A DNA stretch of 64,000 nt from Roseibium denhamense (GCF_009711415.1 NZ_SMLZ01000110.1:124001-188000); one strand, 5' to 3'. Counted from the first letter of the stretch, positions 9,041 through 17,671 are shown. Notes: generated from the sequence alone by a model not told the origin. Program-made: numbers and translations.

Positions 9041-10071
9041 TGCCCGGAGAAAAAGTCACATCCGTTGATGTTGCAAAACGGGCGGGGGTCAGCCAGTCCG
9101 CGGTGAGCCGCGTCTTTACGCAAGGCGCGTCCGTTTCCCCGAAAATGGCGGAAAAGGTCCACAAGGCCGCCCAGGAACTCGGATACCGCCCGAATGTATT
9201 GGCCCGGTCCCTCATTACCGGACGCTCCAAAATCATTGGGCTGGTGGTCGCCTATCTGGAAAACCAGTTCTATCCGGATGCGCTGGAAAAGCTGTCGAAT
9301 GCCCTTCAGGCTCACGGCTACCACATTCTCGTTTTCATGGTGTCCAACGAGGATGCCAGCGTCGACAAGGTTATGGGCGAGCTGCTGGATTATCAGGTGG
9401 ACGGGATCATTACCGCCTCTGTCGGCATGTCGAATGATCTGGCGGCACGCTGTGCGGCAGCCGGTGTTCCCGTCGTACTGTTCAACCGGGGCCAGGACGA
9501 TGACCGGCTGAATCAGGTGACATCCAATAATTTTGAGGGCGGCCGCCAAATTGCAAAATTCCTGGCAGCAAGCGGTCATGAGCGGATAGCTCACATCGCC
9601 GGATGGTCGGGCTCTTCGACCGGACGCGACCGGGAGGCTGGTTTCCGCGTTGGCTTAAAAGACGCTGGCCTCGAGCTCTGCGCCTGTATTGACGGCATGT
9701 ACAAGCGCGAAACGGCTGCTGCGGCTGCAATAGAGTTATTTTCCGGTTCTGACCGGCCGGACGCCGTCTTCGTCGGAAACGACCACATGGCCTTCGCCGT
9801 TATGGACGTCCTGCGCTTCGAACTGAAACTGGACGTTCCAGGGGACGTGTCCGTGGTCGGCTACGATGACGTCCCTCTGGCCTCCTGGCCCGCTTATGAC
9901 CTGACCACCTTGCGCCAGCCCTCGAACCGCATGGTCGAGGCCACGGTTGCAACGCTGCTTGGCTGGATCGAAGACGGCAGCACCAGCATTCAGAAGATTC
10001 AAATTGATGGGCCGTTGATGGTCCGGGGCTCGGCCCGAATACCGCAAGGATGGAATGATGAAAGGCTTTGA
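9040..10071 (+). CDS. LacI-family transcriptional regulator of the region 1 cluster
   Basis: This 343-residue LacI-type repressor has an N-terminal helix-turn-helix (VAKRAGVSQSAVSRVF), a hinge helix around residues 45-60 and a periplasmic-binding-protein-like effector domain ending with the TLRQP segment typical of the family. It sits inside the enzyme operon (TGATG junction with the SDR gene), so it is co-transcribed with the genes it probably controls. The CG-centred palindromes before importer 1 and before the dehydrogenase gene are the natural candidate operators. The effector is presumably the imported compound or an intermediate. A paralogue with a nearly identical recognition helix lies in the inositol region. 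Confidence 0.92.
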   Translation: MPGEKVTSVDVAKRAGVSQSAVSRVFTQGASVSPKMAEKVHKAAQELGYRPNVLARSLITGRSKIIGLVVAYLENQFYPDALEKLSNALQAHGYHILVFMVSNEDASVDKVMGELLDYQVDGIITASVGMSNDLAARCAAAGVPVVLFNRGQDDDRLNQVTSNNFEGGRQIAKFLAASGHERIAHIAGWSGSSTGRDREAGFRVGLKDAGLELCACIDGMYKRETAAAAAIELFSGSDRPDAVFVGNDHMAFAVMDVLRFELKLDVPGDVSVVGYDDVPLASWPAYDLTTLRQPSNRMVEATVATLLGWIEDGSTSIQKIQIDGPLMVRGSARIPQGWNDERL

Positions 10072-11026
10072 TGCCCGCTGGAAGGACTTCCCGGACTACA
10101 TCATCGGGATAACCAAAGAGATCTGGGAAGAGCGCAAGATCGCAACCCTCCATCATTACTATTCCGGCGACATCATTGTCCGCTCGCCCGGGTCGATCGT
10201 TGTTGGAAATGAAGATGTTATCGGCGCAACAATGGCGACCCTTGCCGAGTTTCCCGACCGCACCCTTCTGGGCGAGGACGTCATCTGGTCGGGCACACCC
10301 GAAGACGGCATGCTGTCCTCCCACAGAATTCTGTCGACCGCGACGCATGCGGGAAACGGTGTTTATGGCCAGGCGACCGGCAAGACGCTGCGCTACCGGA
10401 TTATTGCGGACTGCCATGCGGTCAACAATCAAATCAACGACGAATGGCTTATCCGGGATCAGGGCGCCATCGTCCGGCAGATGGGTTGGGATCCGAAGGA
10501 CTATGCCCTTGATCTGATTGAGCGCGAAGGTGGACCTGAGAACTGCGTAAAACCCTTCACGCCAGACATGGACAGACCTGGCCCCTACACCGGGCACGGC
10601 AATGACAATGAATGGGGCGGCAAGTACGCCGACCTTCTCACCCGGATGATGGGTGCGGACATGGCGGCCATCGAGAACCACTATGATCGCGCTTGCCAAT
10701 TGGCCTATCCGGGGGGCGTTAACGGCTGTTCCTGGGGCGATGCCGACCGGTTCTGGATGAGCCTGCGGGCGAGCCTGCCCTCCGCCGACTTCAAGATCGA
10801 GCATCAGATCGGACGCGATGATCCCATGATGCCGCCAAGAGCCGCGCTTCGGTGGTCCCTGACCGGAACGCATGACGGCTGGGGCATGTTCGGCAAACCG
10901 ACCGGCGCAGAGGTTCATGTCATGGGGGCGGCCCATGCCGAGTTCGGCCCCTGGGGCCTGCGCCGGGAATATGTGCTTTTCGACGAAACGGCGGTCTGGA
11001 AGCAGATTGCCTTGAAAACCGGCTGA
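10055..11026 (+). CDS. Third SnoaL-like (NTF2-fold) protein, two-domain
   Basis: The 323-residue protein appears to have two SnoaL-like halves (about residues 10-150 and 190-320). The first contains a VGNEDVIG...ATMATLAEFPD segment typical of the family, the second repeated DGWGMFGKPTG and EYVLFDETAVW blocks. It starts inside the end of the LacI gene behind AAGGATGG. It is only distantly like the other two SnoaL proteins, so it is probably a different activity rather than a recent duplicate. The function is unassigned. Confidence 0.75.
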   Translation: MMKGFDARWKDFPDYIIGITKEIWEERKIATLHHYYSGDIIVRSPGSIVVGNEDVIGATMATLAEFPDRTLLGEDVIWSGTPEDGMLSSHRILSTATHAGNGVYGQATGKTLRYRIIADCHAVNNQINDEWLIRDQGAIVRQMGWDPKDYALDLIEREGGPENCVKPFTPDMDRPGPYTGHGNDNEWGGKYADLLTRMMGADMAAIENHYDRACQLAYPGGVNGCSWGDADRFWMSLRASLPSADFKIEHQIGRDDPMMPPRAALRWSLTGTHDGWGMFGKPTGAEVHVMGAAHAEFGPWGLRREYVLFDETAVWKQIALKTG

Positions 11027-11053
11027 TGTCAGCGAAACCTTGAAGGTCCAGTC

Positions 11054-12019
11054 ATGACCCCCGAAGAAATGGAAACCCGGATTGTCCGTTATGGCGATTT
11101 GAAGCCCTGCCGGACTGCATTTATCGACGCACACACGCCCGGATCCGATCAGAAAGAGAACTTCACCATCATCGGTGGCGGCGTTTCAGAGAGCCCGGAC
11201 CAGCATGTGCACATCAAGGACACGCCGGGCTTCAACATCGGCGCCGCGGGCCAGCCGCCCAAGTGCCGGAATTCCTTGCACTCCCACACGACAGCCGAGG
11301 TCTTTTATGTCCTGAAAGGGCGCTGGCGGTTCTTCTGGGGGCGCTGGGGAACGGCCGGTGAAGTGGTCCTCGAAGAAGGGGACATTTTCAATATCCCCAC
11401 GGGTATCTTTCGCGGATTTGAAAACATCGGAACCGACTACGGGATGATCATGGCCATCCTGGGCGGAGATGATGCCGGAGGCGGCGTCATCTGGGCACCG
11501 CAGGTGATTGAGGATGCGAAAGACCATGGGCTGGTTCTGGGCAAGAACGGTGTTCTTTACGACACGAAGAAGGGGCAGACCCTTCCCGACAGCGTCCCGC
11601 CGATGCCGTTGTTGAGCGATGAAGACCTGAAAGGCTTCCCCGAACCTGGCAATGTCGACGTGGTGAAGGATCATGTCGCCCGCTACTGGGACATGATGGC
11701 ACTGGCGGCCAATGCGCCCTGCAAGGTTATCGGAGAAACAGCGCTGTTGAAGGACAAGCCCGGTTTCGATGTCGAATTCCTGACGCGCGGCTCCATCCCC
11801 GAAACTCCTTACCGGCTGGACCGCCATGAAATCCTCATGATCATGCGGGGCCATTGGAAAATAACCTGGGGCGGCGGTGAAAATACCCTCGCTCCGGGGG
11901 ACACATGCGCGGTGCCGCCTGGACTGGAGCATTCTCTTGTTCCGTCCATGAGCGGCGAGGCCAGTCTTTACCGGGTCACAAACACCGACGATCCGGCCGG
12001 CCCCACCTGGAAAAACTGA
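11054..12019 (+). CDS. Two-domain cupin protein with degenerate metal site
   Basis: This 321-residue bicupin contains an N-terminal cupin with motif 1 (H76-x-H78-x3-E82) and motif 2 (G-x5-P-x-G-x2), where the expected third His is Arg120. The C-terminal cupin keeps one His in LEHSL but has lost the H-x-H pair. Family members range from dioxygenases and isomerases to sugar-binding proteins. With an incomplete 3-His/Glu site it may bind metal weakly, or be an isomerase or ligand-binding protein. It is co-directional with the SnoaL gene and followed by a strong hairpin. Confidence 0.8.
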   Translation: MTPEEMETRIVRYGDLKPCRTAFIDAHTPGSDQKENFTIIGGGVSESPDQHVHIKDTPGFNIGAAGQPPKCRNSLHSHTTAEVFYVLKGRWRFFWGRWGTAGEVVLEEGDIFNIPTGIFRGFENIGTDYGMIMAILGGDDAGGGVIWAPQVIEDAKDHGLVLGKNGVLYDTKKGQTLPDSVPPMPLLSDEDLKGFPEPGNVDVVKDHVARYWDMMALAANAPCKVIGETALLKDKPGFDVEFLTRGSIPETPYRLDRHEILMIMRGHWKITWGGGENTLAPGDTCAVPPGLEHSLVPSMSGEASLYRVTNTDDPAGPTWKN

Positions 12020-12026
12020 ACCAGCA

Positions 12027-12053
12027 GCAGCCCCGGTCAACGGCCGGGGCTGC
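12027..12053 (+). promoter_or_regulatory. Intercistronic hairpin before the MetE-like gene
   Basis: A perfect 10-bp stem (GCAGCCCCGG / CCGGGGCTGC) with a 7-base loop lies in the 85-bp gap between the cupin and MetE-like genes. No T-run follows, so partial attenuation or mRNA 3'-end protection is more likely than full termination. A strong AGAGGGGG ribosome site follows for the next gene. Confidence 0.6.
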
Positions 12054-12104
12054 ACTTGGGCCCCGGAAAAAAGGGGCTGCCTCAAAAACATAGAGGGGGA
12101 AACC

Positions 12105-13238
12105 ATGGCTAAAATTGACGTCTCGCATGTAGGGTCGCTGCCGCGCACTCAGGAAGTCGTCGACTTCATATTCGCCCGCGAACAGGAGCAGCCTTATGAT
12201 GAGGCGGCATTTGATGCGGCGATGGCCAAGGCGGTCTCGGATACCGTCCGGAAGCAGGTGGACGCAGGGGTCACGATTGTCAGCGATGGCGAGACCTCAA
12301 AGATCTCCTATGCGACCTATGTGAAAGACCGCTACACCGGCTTTTCCGGTGACAGCCCCCGGAACGCACCCGCCGACCTGAAGCTCTATCCGAGTTTTCT
12401 GAAACGCATTGCCGAAAGCGGCGGCACACCCAAATACGCCCGGCCCATGTGCACCGGCGAAGTCCGGTCTAAGGGCCAGGGCGAATTGGAAAAGGACATC
12501 GCCAACCTGAAAGCGGCGATGGCGGAACACGGCGCGGAGCGCGGTTTCATGAACGCGGCCTCGCCTGGTGTCATTTCCCTGTTCCTGCAAAATGATTTCT
12601 ACGAGACACGTGCTGCCTATCTTGAAGCGCTTGCAGACGCCATGAAGGCCGAATACGAGACCATCGTGGCATCTGGTCTTGATCTTCAGCTGGATTGTCC
12701 GGACCTCGCCTTGTCCCGCCACATGCTGTTCACCGATCTGTCGGACGAGGAGTTCATCAAAATTGCCGCAAGCCATGTGGAAGCGCTCAACCATGCGCTT
12801 CAAAACATTGATCCGGCCAAGGTCCGCATTCACATCTGCTGGGGCAATTACGAAGGCCCGCATGTGTGCGACATCTCCATGGACAAAGTGTTCACGACAC
12901 TGATGGAGGCGCGGGCGCGCTATATTCTTTTCGAGACCTCCAATCCCCGGCATGCCCATGAATGGACGGTGTTCCGGGACAGGAAAGCGGAAATCCCGGA
13001 CGACAAAATTCTTGTACCTGGTGTCGTGGACACCACCACCAATTTCGTGGAGCACCCGGAGGTCGTGGCGCAGCGCCTGGAGCGGTTCGTTCCGATAGTC
13101 GGAACAGATCGGGTAATCGCCGGTTCCGATTGCGGTTTTGGAACTTTCGCAGGGTTTGGCGCTGTCGATCCAGACATTGCCTATGCCAAGCTCGGCGCAC
13201 TGGCTGAAGGGGCGGCGATCGCTGCTGCGCGGGCGTGA
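12105..13238 (+). CDS. Cobalamin-independent methionine synthase II-like (UROD/MetE) protein
   Basis: This 377-residue TIM-barrel protein corresponds to the C-terminal catalytic half of MetE. The zinc ligands of the family are present: H243 and C245 (HICWGN), E277 (FETSN) and C343 (GSDCGFGT). The N-terminal half of MetE is absent, as in stand-alone archaeal-type or catabolic family members and in epoxyalkane:coenzyme M transferase. Its place inside a catabolic operon argues against housekeeping methionine synthesis. I infer a zinc-activated thiol reaction, such as alkyl transfer to or from a thiol or addition to an activated ring. An ATGGCT start follows AGAGGGGG. It overlaps the hydrolase gene by a GTGA junction. 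Confidence 0.85.
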   Translation: MAKIDVSHVGSLPRTQEVVDFIFAREQEQPYDEAAFDAAMAKAVSDTVRKQVDAGVTIVSDGETSKISYATYVKDRYTGFSGDSPRNAPADLKLYPSFLKRIAESGGTPKYARPMCTGEVRSKGQGELEKDIANLKAAMAEHGAERGFMNAASPGVISLFLQNDFYETRAAYLEALADAMKAEYETIVASGLDLQLDCPDLALSRHMLFTDLSDEEFIKIAASHVEALNHALQNIDPAKVRIHICWGNYEGPHVCDISMDKVFTTLMEARARYILFETSNPRHAHEWTVFRDRKAEIPDDKILVPGVVDTTTNFVEHPEVVAQRLERFVPIVGTDRVIAGSDCGFGTFAGFGAVDPDIAYAKLGALAEGAAIAAARA

Positions 13239-13927
13239 CACCGCTTTTGCTTCTACCCGGCATGATGTGTGATGCCCGCCTCTTCGGTCCTCAAATCGCG
13301 GCTTTTTCCGGTCAGCGTGCTGTCCATCTCGGCCCGCTCACGGGCCATGATACGGTCGAAGATCTCGCGGCGGACGTTCTGGCATCGGCGCCTCCGGTAT
13401 TTGCACTCGCCGGACTTTCCATGGGCGGGATCGTTGCCATGGAAGTTGCCCGCCAGGCACCGGAGCGCATCGACCGGATCGCCTTGCTTGACACAAATCC
13501 GCGCGCGGAATTGGACGATGTCAGGGCCCGGCGGCTCCCTCAGATCGAGAAGGTCCGCAGAGGCGGCCTGAAAGAGGTCATGCGGGATGAACTCAAACCC
13601 AACTATCTGGCCAACGGCCCGCTCCGCCAGGATGTTCTCAACACCTGCATGGAAATGGCCCTCGATCTGGGCCCGGAAGTCTTTGAACGCCAGTCTAGGG
13701 CCTTGGCGGCACGCCCGGATCAGCAGGAAACGCTGCGCGGGCTGTCCTGCCCAGCGCTGGTTCTAATGGGCCGGGAAGACCGGCTGTGCCCGCTGGACCG
13801 GCACGAATTGATGCATGACCTGCTACAAGATTCAGTCCTTGAGATCATCGGTAATGCCGGACACCTGCCGACCCTCGAACAACCTGTTGCGGTCAATGCC
13901 GCATTCCAAACATGGCTGGAGCGTTGA
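13235..13927 (+). CDS. Alpha/beta-hydrolase
   Basis: This 230-residue alpha/beta-hydrolase-fold enzyme has nucleophile S62 in the elbow GLSMGG, a likely Asp in the GREDRLCP loop and a catalytic His in NAGHLPTLEQP. It starts with GTG overlapping the MetE-like stop (GTGA) and ends in a TGATG junction with the aldolase gene. It may cleave an ester, thioester, lactone or C-C bond. Its lack of a signal peptide places it in the cytoplasm. Confidence 0.9.
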   Translation: MTPLLLLPGMMCDARLFGPQIAAFSGQRAVHLGPLTGHDTVEDLAADVLASAPPVFALAGLSMGGIVAMEVARQAPERIDRIALLDTNPRAELDDVRARRLPQIEKVRRGGLKEVMRDELKPNYLANGPLRQDVLNTCMEMALDLGPEVFERQSRALAARPDQQETLRGLSCPALVLMGREDRLCPLDRHELMHDLLQDSVLEIIGNAGHLPTLEQPVAVNAAFQTWLER

Positions 13928-14622
13928 TGGATACCGACCTTCTAGATCTTCTTAAAACGGTCGATACACCGACCGTTTGCAACGCCATCGAGGTCGCGCA
14001 AGGCCGCAGAGGCTTCAACCGTTTCACTCGGGGGACGATGCTCGCCTCAGATCCTCAGGGCGGCGCCATGGTGGGATATGCCAGAACCGCGAAGATTTCG
14101 GCCCTTGCACCGCCGACAGAGCCCGCTGATGTTATCAGGACAAGGCGGATGGACTATTACAGGTACATGAGCGAAGGCCCGCGCCCGGCGATCACGGTCG
14201 TGGAGGACGTGGATTACCCCAATGCAATCGGCGCCTATTGGGGCGAGATCAACACAACCGTTCACAAGGGCCTAGGTCTCTCGGGCGCCTTGACCAACGG
14301 TGTCATGCGGGATCTGGGCGACTTGCCCGACGGCTTTCCTGTTGTGGCCGGCTCCATCGGACCGAGCCATGGCTATGTGCATGTGAAGGAGATCGGCGGC
14401 CCGGTCAAAATCTTCGGGCTCGACATTCATCCTGGCGAGCTGATCCATGCAGACCGCCATGGCGCACTGGTTGTTCCTGAAGACATCATTCCAGCGCTTG
14501 GCGGGGCAATCCGAAAACTATTGGAAACGGAAAAGCTGGTGCTCGCCCCTGCCCGTGAACCCGGTTTCAATTTCGAGAAATTCGAAGCCGCCTGGAGCGC
14601 GTTCGAAAAGGCAAGGACTTGA
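13927..14622 (+). CDS. RraA-family protein, probable pyruvate-type (HMG/CHA-like) aldolase or decarboxylase
   Basis: This 231-residue protein belongs to the RraA/HMG-aldolase superfamily. The characteristic block LSGALTNGVMRDLGDL contains the Arg-Asp pair that binds pyruvate and Mg in the aldolases, and an upstream YWGE segment supplies a further acidic residue. In a catabolic operon, retro-aldol cleavage of a 4-hydroxy-4-carboxy-2-oxo acid to pyruvate is the likely role rather than RNase E inhibition. I chose the ATG in the TGATG overlap, with GGAG seven bases ahead; an ATG at 13912 is the alternative. It is the last gene of the cluster. Confidence 0.87.
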   Translation: MDTDLLDLLKTVDTPTVCNAIEVAQGRRGFNRFTRGTMLASDPQGGAMVGYARTAKISALAPPTEPADVIRTRRMDYYRYMSEGPRPAITVVEDVDYPNAIGAYWGEINTTVHKGLGLSGALTNGVMRDLGDLPDGFPVVAGSIGPSHGYVHVKEIGGPVKIFGLDIHPGELIHADRHGALVVPEDIIPALGGAIRKLLETEKLVLAPAREPGFNFEKFEAAWSAFEKART

Positions 14623-14675
14623 GGCGATAGATCCGGCTCGGCCGCGCAGCGGCGGGCGAGCACTTGCCCATAATG

Positions 14676-14704
14676 AAAAAGCCGCCCAGGCCGGGCGGCT
14701 TTTT
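14676..14704. terminator. Bidirectional Rho-independent terminator
   Basis: A 7-bp GC-rich stem (GCCGCCC / GGGCGGC, loop AGGCC) is flanked by A5 and T5, extending the stem to 12 bp and giving a T-run on both strands. It sits between the convergent RraA-like and ABC ATPase genes and can terminate both operons. Confidence 0.92.
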
Positions 14705-14724
14705 GACCTTAGACGTCCGTATAG

Positions 14725-15513
14725 CTACACCGTGCCGCCGAGAGAGTCTTCCAGGGCCACGAGCTCCTGCCCCCCGGCCATCATATCCTGCAGCTCTTCA
14801 GGCGTGATCTGGCCACGCTGCGCCGTACCAAGGGTCTTGCCGCGATTGAGAACAGTGAAGCGGTCCCCGACTGCAAGGGCATGGCGGACATTGTGGGTGA
14901 TGAAGACCACGGCAATATCCTGTTTGCGCACCTTGTCGATGGTGGCAAGCACATTGGCGGTCTGCCGGACACCCAATGCCGATGTGGGCTCGTCGAGGAT
15001 CAGGACCTTGGCACCGAAATGCACGGCGCGGGCAATGGCAACCGTCTGGCGTTCCCCGCCCGAGAGCGTTCCTACAGCCTGATCCGGTCCGCGCAGATTG
15101 ATGCCCATCTTGCCCATTTCTTCCATCGTGACCCGGTTGGCATAGTCGTGATCGAAAAGTTTGAGCGGGCCGATCCGGCGCACCGGCTCGTTGCCCATGA
15201 AGAAATTCCGGCTCACCGACATGAGCGGGATCATGGCCAGATCCTGATAGACGGTGGCAATGCCTGCGGAAATCGCGTCCCGCGGATCCGCGAAGTGCAT
15301 TGGTTTGTCTTCAAACAGGATCTCGCCCTTCGTGGGCTTGTGAACGCCGGACATTGTCTTGATGAAAGTGGATTTGCCAGCCCCGTTGTCGCCAAGAAGG
15401 CAATGGCATTCGCCCGGGTAGATGTCGACCGAGACACCGGCCAGTGCGATCACCGAGCCGAAATGCTTCTCGATGCCTTTCATCTGGATGATGGGAGCAT
15501 GTGTCGAGCTCAT
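14725..15513 (-). CDS. Sugar ABC transporter ATP-binding protein (single-domain, FrcA type)
   Basis: This 262-residue ATPase has Walker A GDNGAGKST near residue 42, signature LSGGE (LSGGERQTVAIARA), Walker B LILDEP and an H-loop (FITHN). Unlike RbsA or XylG it has only one ATPase domain, as in the fructose-type Frc systems. It is the last gene of a three-gene leftward importer operon, one base after the permease. The shared operator with iolD suggests that it energises inositol uptake. Confidence 0.92.
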   Translation of the reverse strand: MSSTHAPIIQMKGIEKHFGSVIALAGVSVDIYPGECHCLLGDNGAGKSTFIKTMSGVHKPTKGEILFEDKPMHFADPRDAISAGIATVYQDLAMIPLMSVSRNFFMGNEPVRRIGPLKLFDHDYANRVTMEEMGKMGINLRGPDQAVGTLSGGERQTVAIARAVHFGAKVLILDEPTSALGVRQTANVLATIDKVRKQDIAVVFITHNVRHALAVGDRFTVLNRGKTLGTAQRGQITPEELQDMMAGGQELVALEDSLGGTV

Positions 15514-15514
15514 C

Positions 15515-16636
15515 TTATCTCTCCCCAGTGATGATGCGGCGAATGTAGGTGTTCAGGATCACCGCAAACAACAGGATCACACCGAGGAACACTCTGAAAA
15601 GGGAACTTTCGACACCTGCAAAGAACAGCCCCTGTTGGACCACACCGAAGATCAGCGCCCCCAGAGCCGCTCCAATCACCGATCCGTATCCGCCGGTCAA
15701 AAGCGCGCCGCCGATCACAACGGCGATGATGGCTTCGAACTCCTTCAAGAGCCCCCGGTCGGCCCCGGCCGAACCGAACTCCATGACCTGGCAGGTTGCA
15801 AACACGGTCGCGCAGAAGGCCGTGAACATGAACATCAGGATTTTAACCCGGTTCACCGGCACACCGACATAACGCGCTGCCTGGGCATCCCCGCCTGCTG
15901 CAAAGATCCAGTTCCCGAACTGTGTACGGGTCAAAAGGATATGACCAAAGATGACCAGCGCGATCGCCCAGACAATCAACATCGGGACGCCCTCGACAAC
16001 TGGCTGTCCGGCGCGCGAGCCGCGTTCGAAAACATCTATGATGCCCGCTTCCCCCATCCAGGTGAAGAAACCGGTCAGGACTTTTCCGCCGAACAGGGCC
16101 GCAAGCCAATCGCCTTCAGCTGCCCGGTCAACCCCGCCGATAATGGTTTTGCGTTCGATGATTTGCGGCAGGTAAATCGTGAACCCGCGCAGGATGAACA
16201 GAAACGCAAGCGTCACAATGAAACTTGGAAGGCCCGTGCGTACGACGATGTAGCCGTTGAGCCCGCCAATAGCGACCGTCAAGGCAAAGGTCACGAGGAT
16301 AGCCTGCCACACCGGCCACTCCAGAGTGACCGTGAAGATCGCGATCATCATCCCGGAAAAGCCGATCATGGATCCGACGGACAGGTCGAATTCGCCAGCG
16401 ATCATCAAGAGACAGGCGCCGACCGCAATGATCATGAACTGCGCCGAAACCGTCGACCAGTTCATCATGCCTTGCGCGTTGAACATGCCGCTGTCGCCAG
16501 CGAAGATGAGAAAAAGCGAAAATACGATGATGGTGCCGCAGATCCCGCCCAGTTCTGGACGGATCAGCGCTTTGCGAAGGCCCGATTGCTGTTTGACCCG
16601 TTCATCGGAAATCGCTGCGGCGTTGGCCTCAGTCAT
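15515..16636 (-). CDS. Sugar ABC transporter permease (RbsC/FrcC type)
   Basis: This 373-residue permease has about ten hydrophobic helices and the conserved GEFDLSVGSMIGFSGM segment near residues 80-95 that marks the RbsC/FrcC family. The segment GGDAQAARYVGVPVNRVK forms the cytoplasmic coupling loop. The operon order is binding protein, permease, ATPase, with a terminator-like hairpin before this gene. It is probably part of the inositol importer, by context. Confidence 0.92.
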   Translation of the reverse strand: MTEANAAAISDERVKQQSGLRKALIRPELGGICGTIIVFSLFLIFAGDSGMFNAQGMMNWSTVSAQFMIIAVGACLLMIAGEFDLSVGSMIGFSGMMIAIFTVTLEWPVWQAILVTFALTVAIGGLNGYIVVRTGLPSFIVTLAFLFILRGFTIYLPQIIERKTIIGGVDRAAEGDWLAALFGGKVLTGFFTWMGEAGIIDVFERGSRAGQPVVEGVPMLIVWAIALVIFGHILLTRTQFGNWIFAAGGDAQAARYVGVPVNRVKILMFMFTAFCATVFATCQVMEFGSAGADRGLLKEFEAIIAVVIGGALLTGGYGSVIGAALGALIFGVVQQGLFFAGVESSLFRVFLGVILLFAVILNTYIRRIITGER

Positions 16637-16682
16637 TTAGCCTCTCCCCGGCTCTGTCTTATTTTTGTGAAGCTCGTGAAAA

Positions 16683-16705
16683 AGGGCGGCGGGGTCCGCC
16701 GCCCT
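16683..16705 (-). terminator. Partial terminator between binding-protein and permease genes
   Basis: Read on the minus strand, a perfect 10-bp stem (AGGGCGGCGG / CCGCCGCCCT) with a 3-base loop is followed directly by TTTTT. It lies within the operon, so it probably lets only part of the transcription continue into the permease and ATPase genes, giving excess binding protein. Confidence 0.75.
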
Positions 16706-16720
16706 ATCAGTGCGTAAAGG

Positions 16721-17671
16721 TTAGCGGTATTCGCCCGCATACTTCTCCACGAGTGTCAGGCCGTCTTTGGTCACGAAACCCGGGCCCGAGTTGATGTTGT
16801 TACCCGGCAGCACGCCATAGCGGTGGTAGTTTGTCATAACCACGACCGGAAGATAGGCCTGCAGGAACGGCTGTTGGTCGATGCCCCAGTTGATGACACC
16901 GCTCTTGATGCCTTCCACGATGTTTTCACCGAGGTCGAAGGTGCCGAAATAAATGTCGCCGGCCATGCCGTTTTCATCGAGCGCCAGCAGGGTCGGGTCC
17001 GCGCTGGTCGGCCCAAGCGTCAAGATGGCATCCGTGTCCGGATTTGCATTGAGATAGGCAAGAACACGGTTCTTGATCTCGGCAGGATCCTGGCCACTGT
17101 CGATCATCTGATCGCCGAGCTCGACGCCAAGACCATCAGCAAAGCCCTGGCAGCGTTCGGTCGACGACGGGGAGCTAATGTAGTGGTTCACGCAAAGGAA
17201 GCTCGTGATGCCGTCGCCCTTTGCCCGCAGACCGGCCGCGTGTCCGGCGTCATATTCCGGCTGGCCGACATACATCAGGGCGCCAACCTCACGCGCCTGA
17301 TCCGGCGTTCCGGAGTTCATGATGATGACATCGATCCCGGAGGCAACCGCATCCTTGATCGGGCCGGACAGAACATCCGGGTCCGACAGGGTCGTGATGA
17401 TCCCGTTCGGGCCGGAGGCAGCTGCCTGCTCAATGATACGGGCCATGTCCGCAAGGTCGCCTGTCGGCGGGTTGCGGTACTCCACTTCGACGCCCATTTG
17501 GTCGCCCGCAAGCGCGATGCCGTTCTTGATTGTATTCCACCAGCTGTCGCTGTCCGGCGCATGGCTGACAAGAATGTACTTCTCACCTTCAGCAGATGCG
17601 ACTTGCGCGCCTGCAAACGGCGCTACGACGACTGCTGCTGCAAGCAACAGCGACTTAAGAGTTGATCTCAT
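16721..17671 (-). CDS. Sugar ABC transporter substrate-binding protein (RbsB-like), probable inositol receptor
   Basis: This 316-residue periplasmic binding protein begins with a signal peptide (MRSTLKSLLLAAAVVVAP, cleavage near VASA-EG). A periplasmic-binding-protein 4-like fold follows, with the ligand-loop segment HAPDSDSWWNT at its start. I chose the ATG behind GGAGGAAGG; longer in-frame extension runs through the operator. Adjacent divergent LacI gene and the operator shared with iolD support myo-inositol or a related cyclitol as ligand, as for the IbpA/IatAP systems of alphaproteobacteria. That assignment is inference. Confidence 0.88.
   Translation of the reverse strand: MRSTLKSLLLAAAVVVAPFAGAQVASAEGEKYILVSHAPDSDSWWNTIKNGIALAGDQMGVEVEYRNPPTGDLADMARIIEQAAASGPNGIITTLSDPDVLSGPIKDAVASGIDVIIMNSGTPDQAREVGALMYVGQPEYDAGHAAGLRAKGDGITSFLCVNHYISSPSSTERCQGFADGLGVELGDQMIDSGQDPAEIKNRVLAYLNANPDTDAILTLGPTSADPTLLALDENGMAGDIYFGTFDLGENIVEGIKSGVINWGIDQQPFLQAYLPVVVMTNYHRYGVLPGNNINSGPGFVTKDGLTLVEKYAGEYR

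Noticed and set aside
9800-11134. 444-codon minus-strand open frame opposite the SnoaL and LacI genes
   Set aside because: It has no motif, and both plus-strand genes it overlaps are well supported by family motifs and by start/stop coupling.
13927-14622. Regulator of RNase E activity (RraA)
   Set aside because: The family includes pyruvate aldolases with the same fold; the Arg-Asp active-site segment and catabolic operon favour an enzyme.
15422-16717. 431-codon plus-strand open frame opposite the FrcC-type permease
   Set aside because: The permease on the other strand has clear membrane helices and the family signature; the plus-strand frame is full of charged residues without domains.
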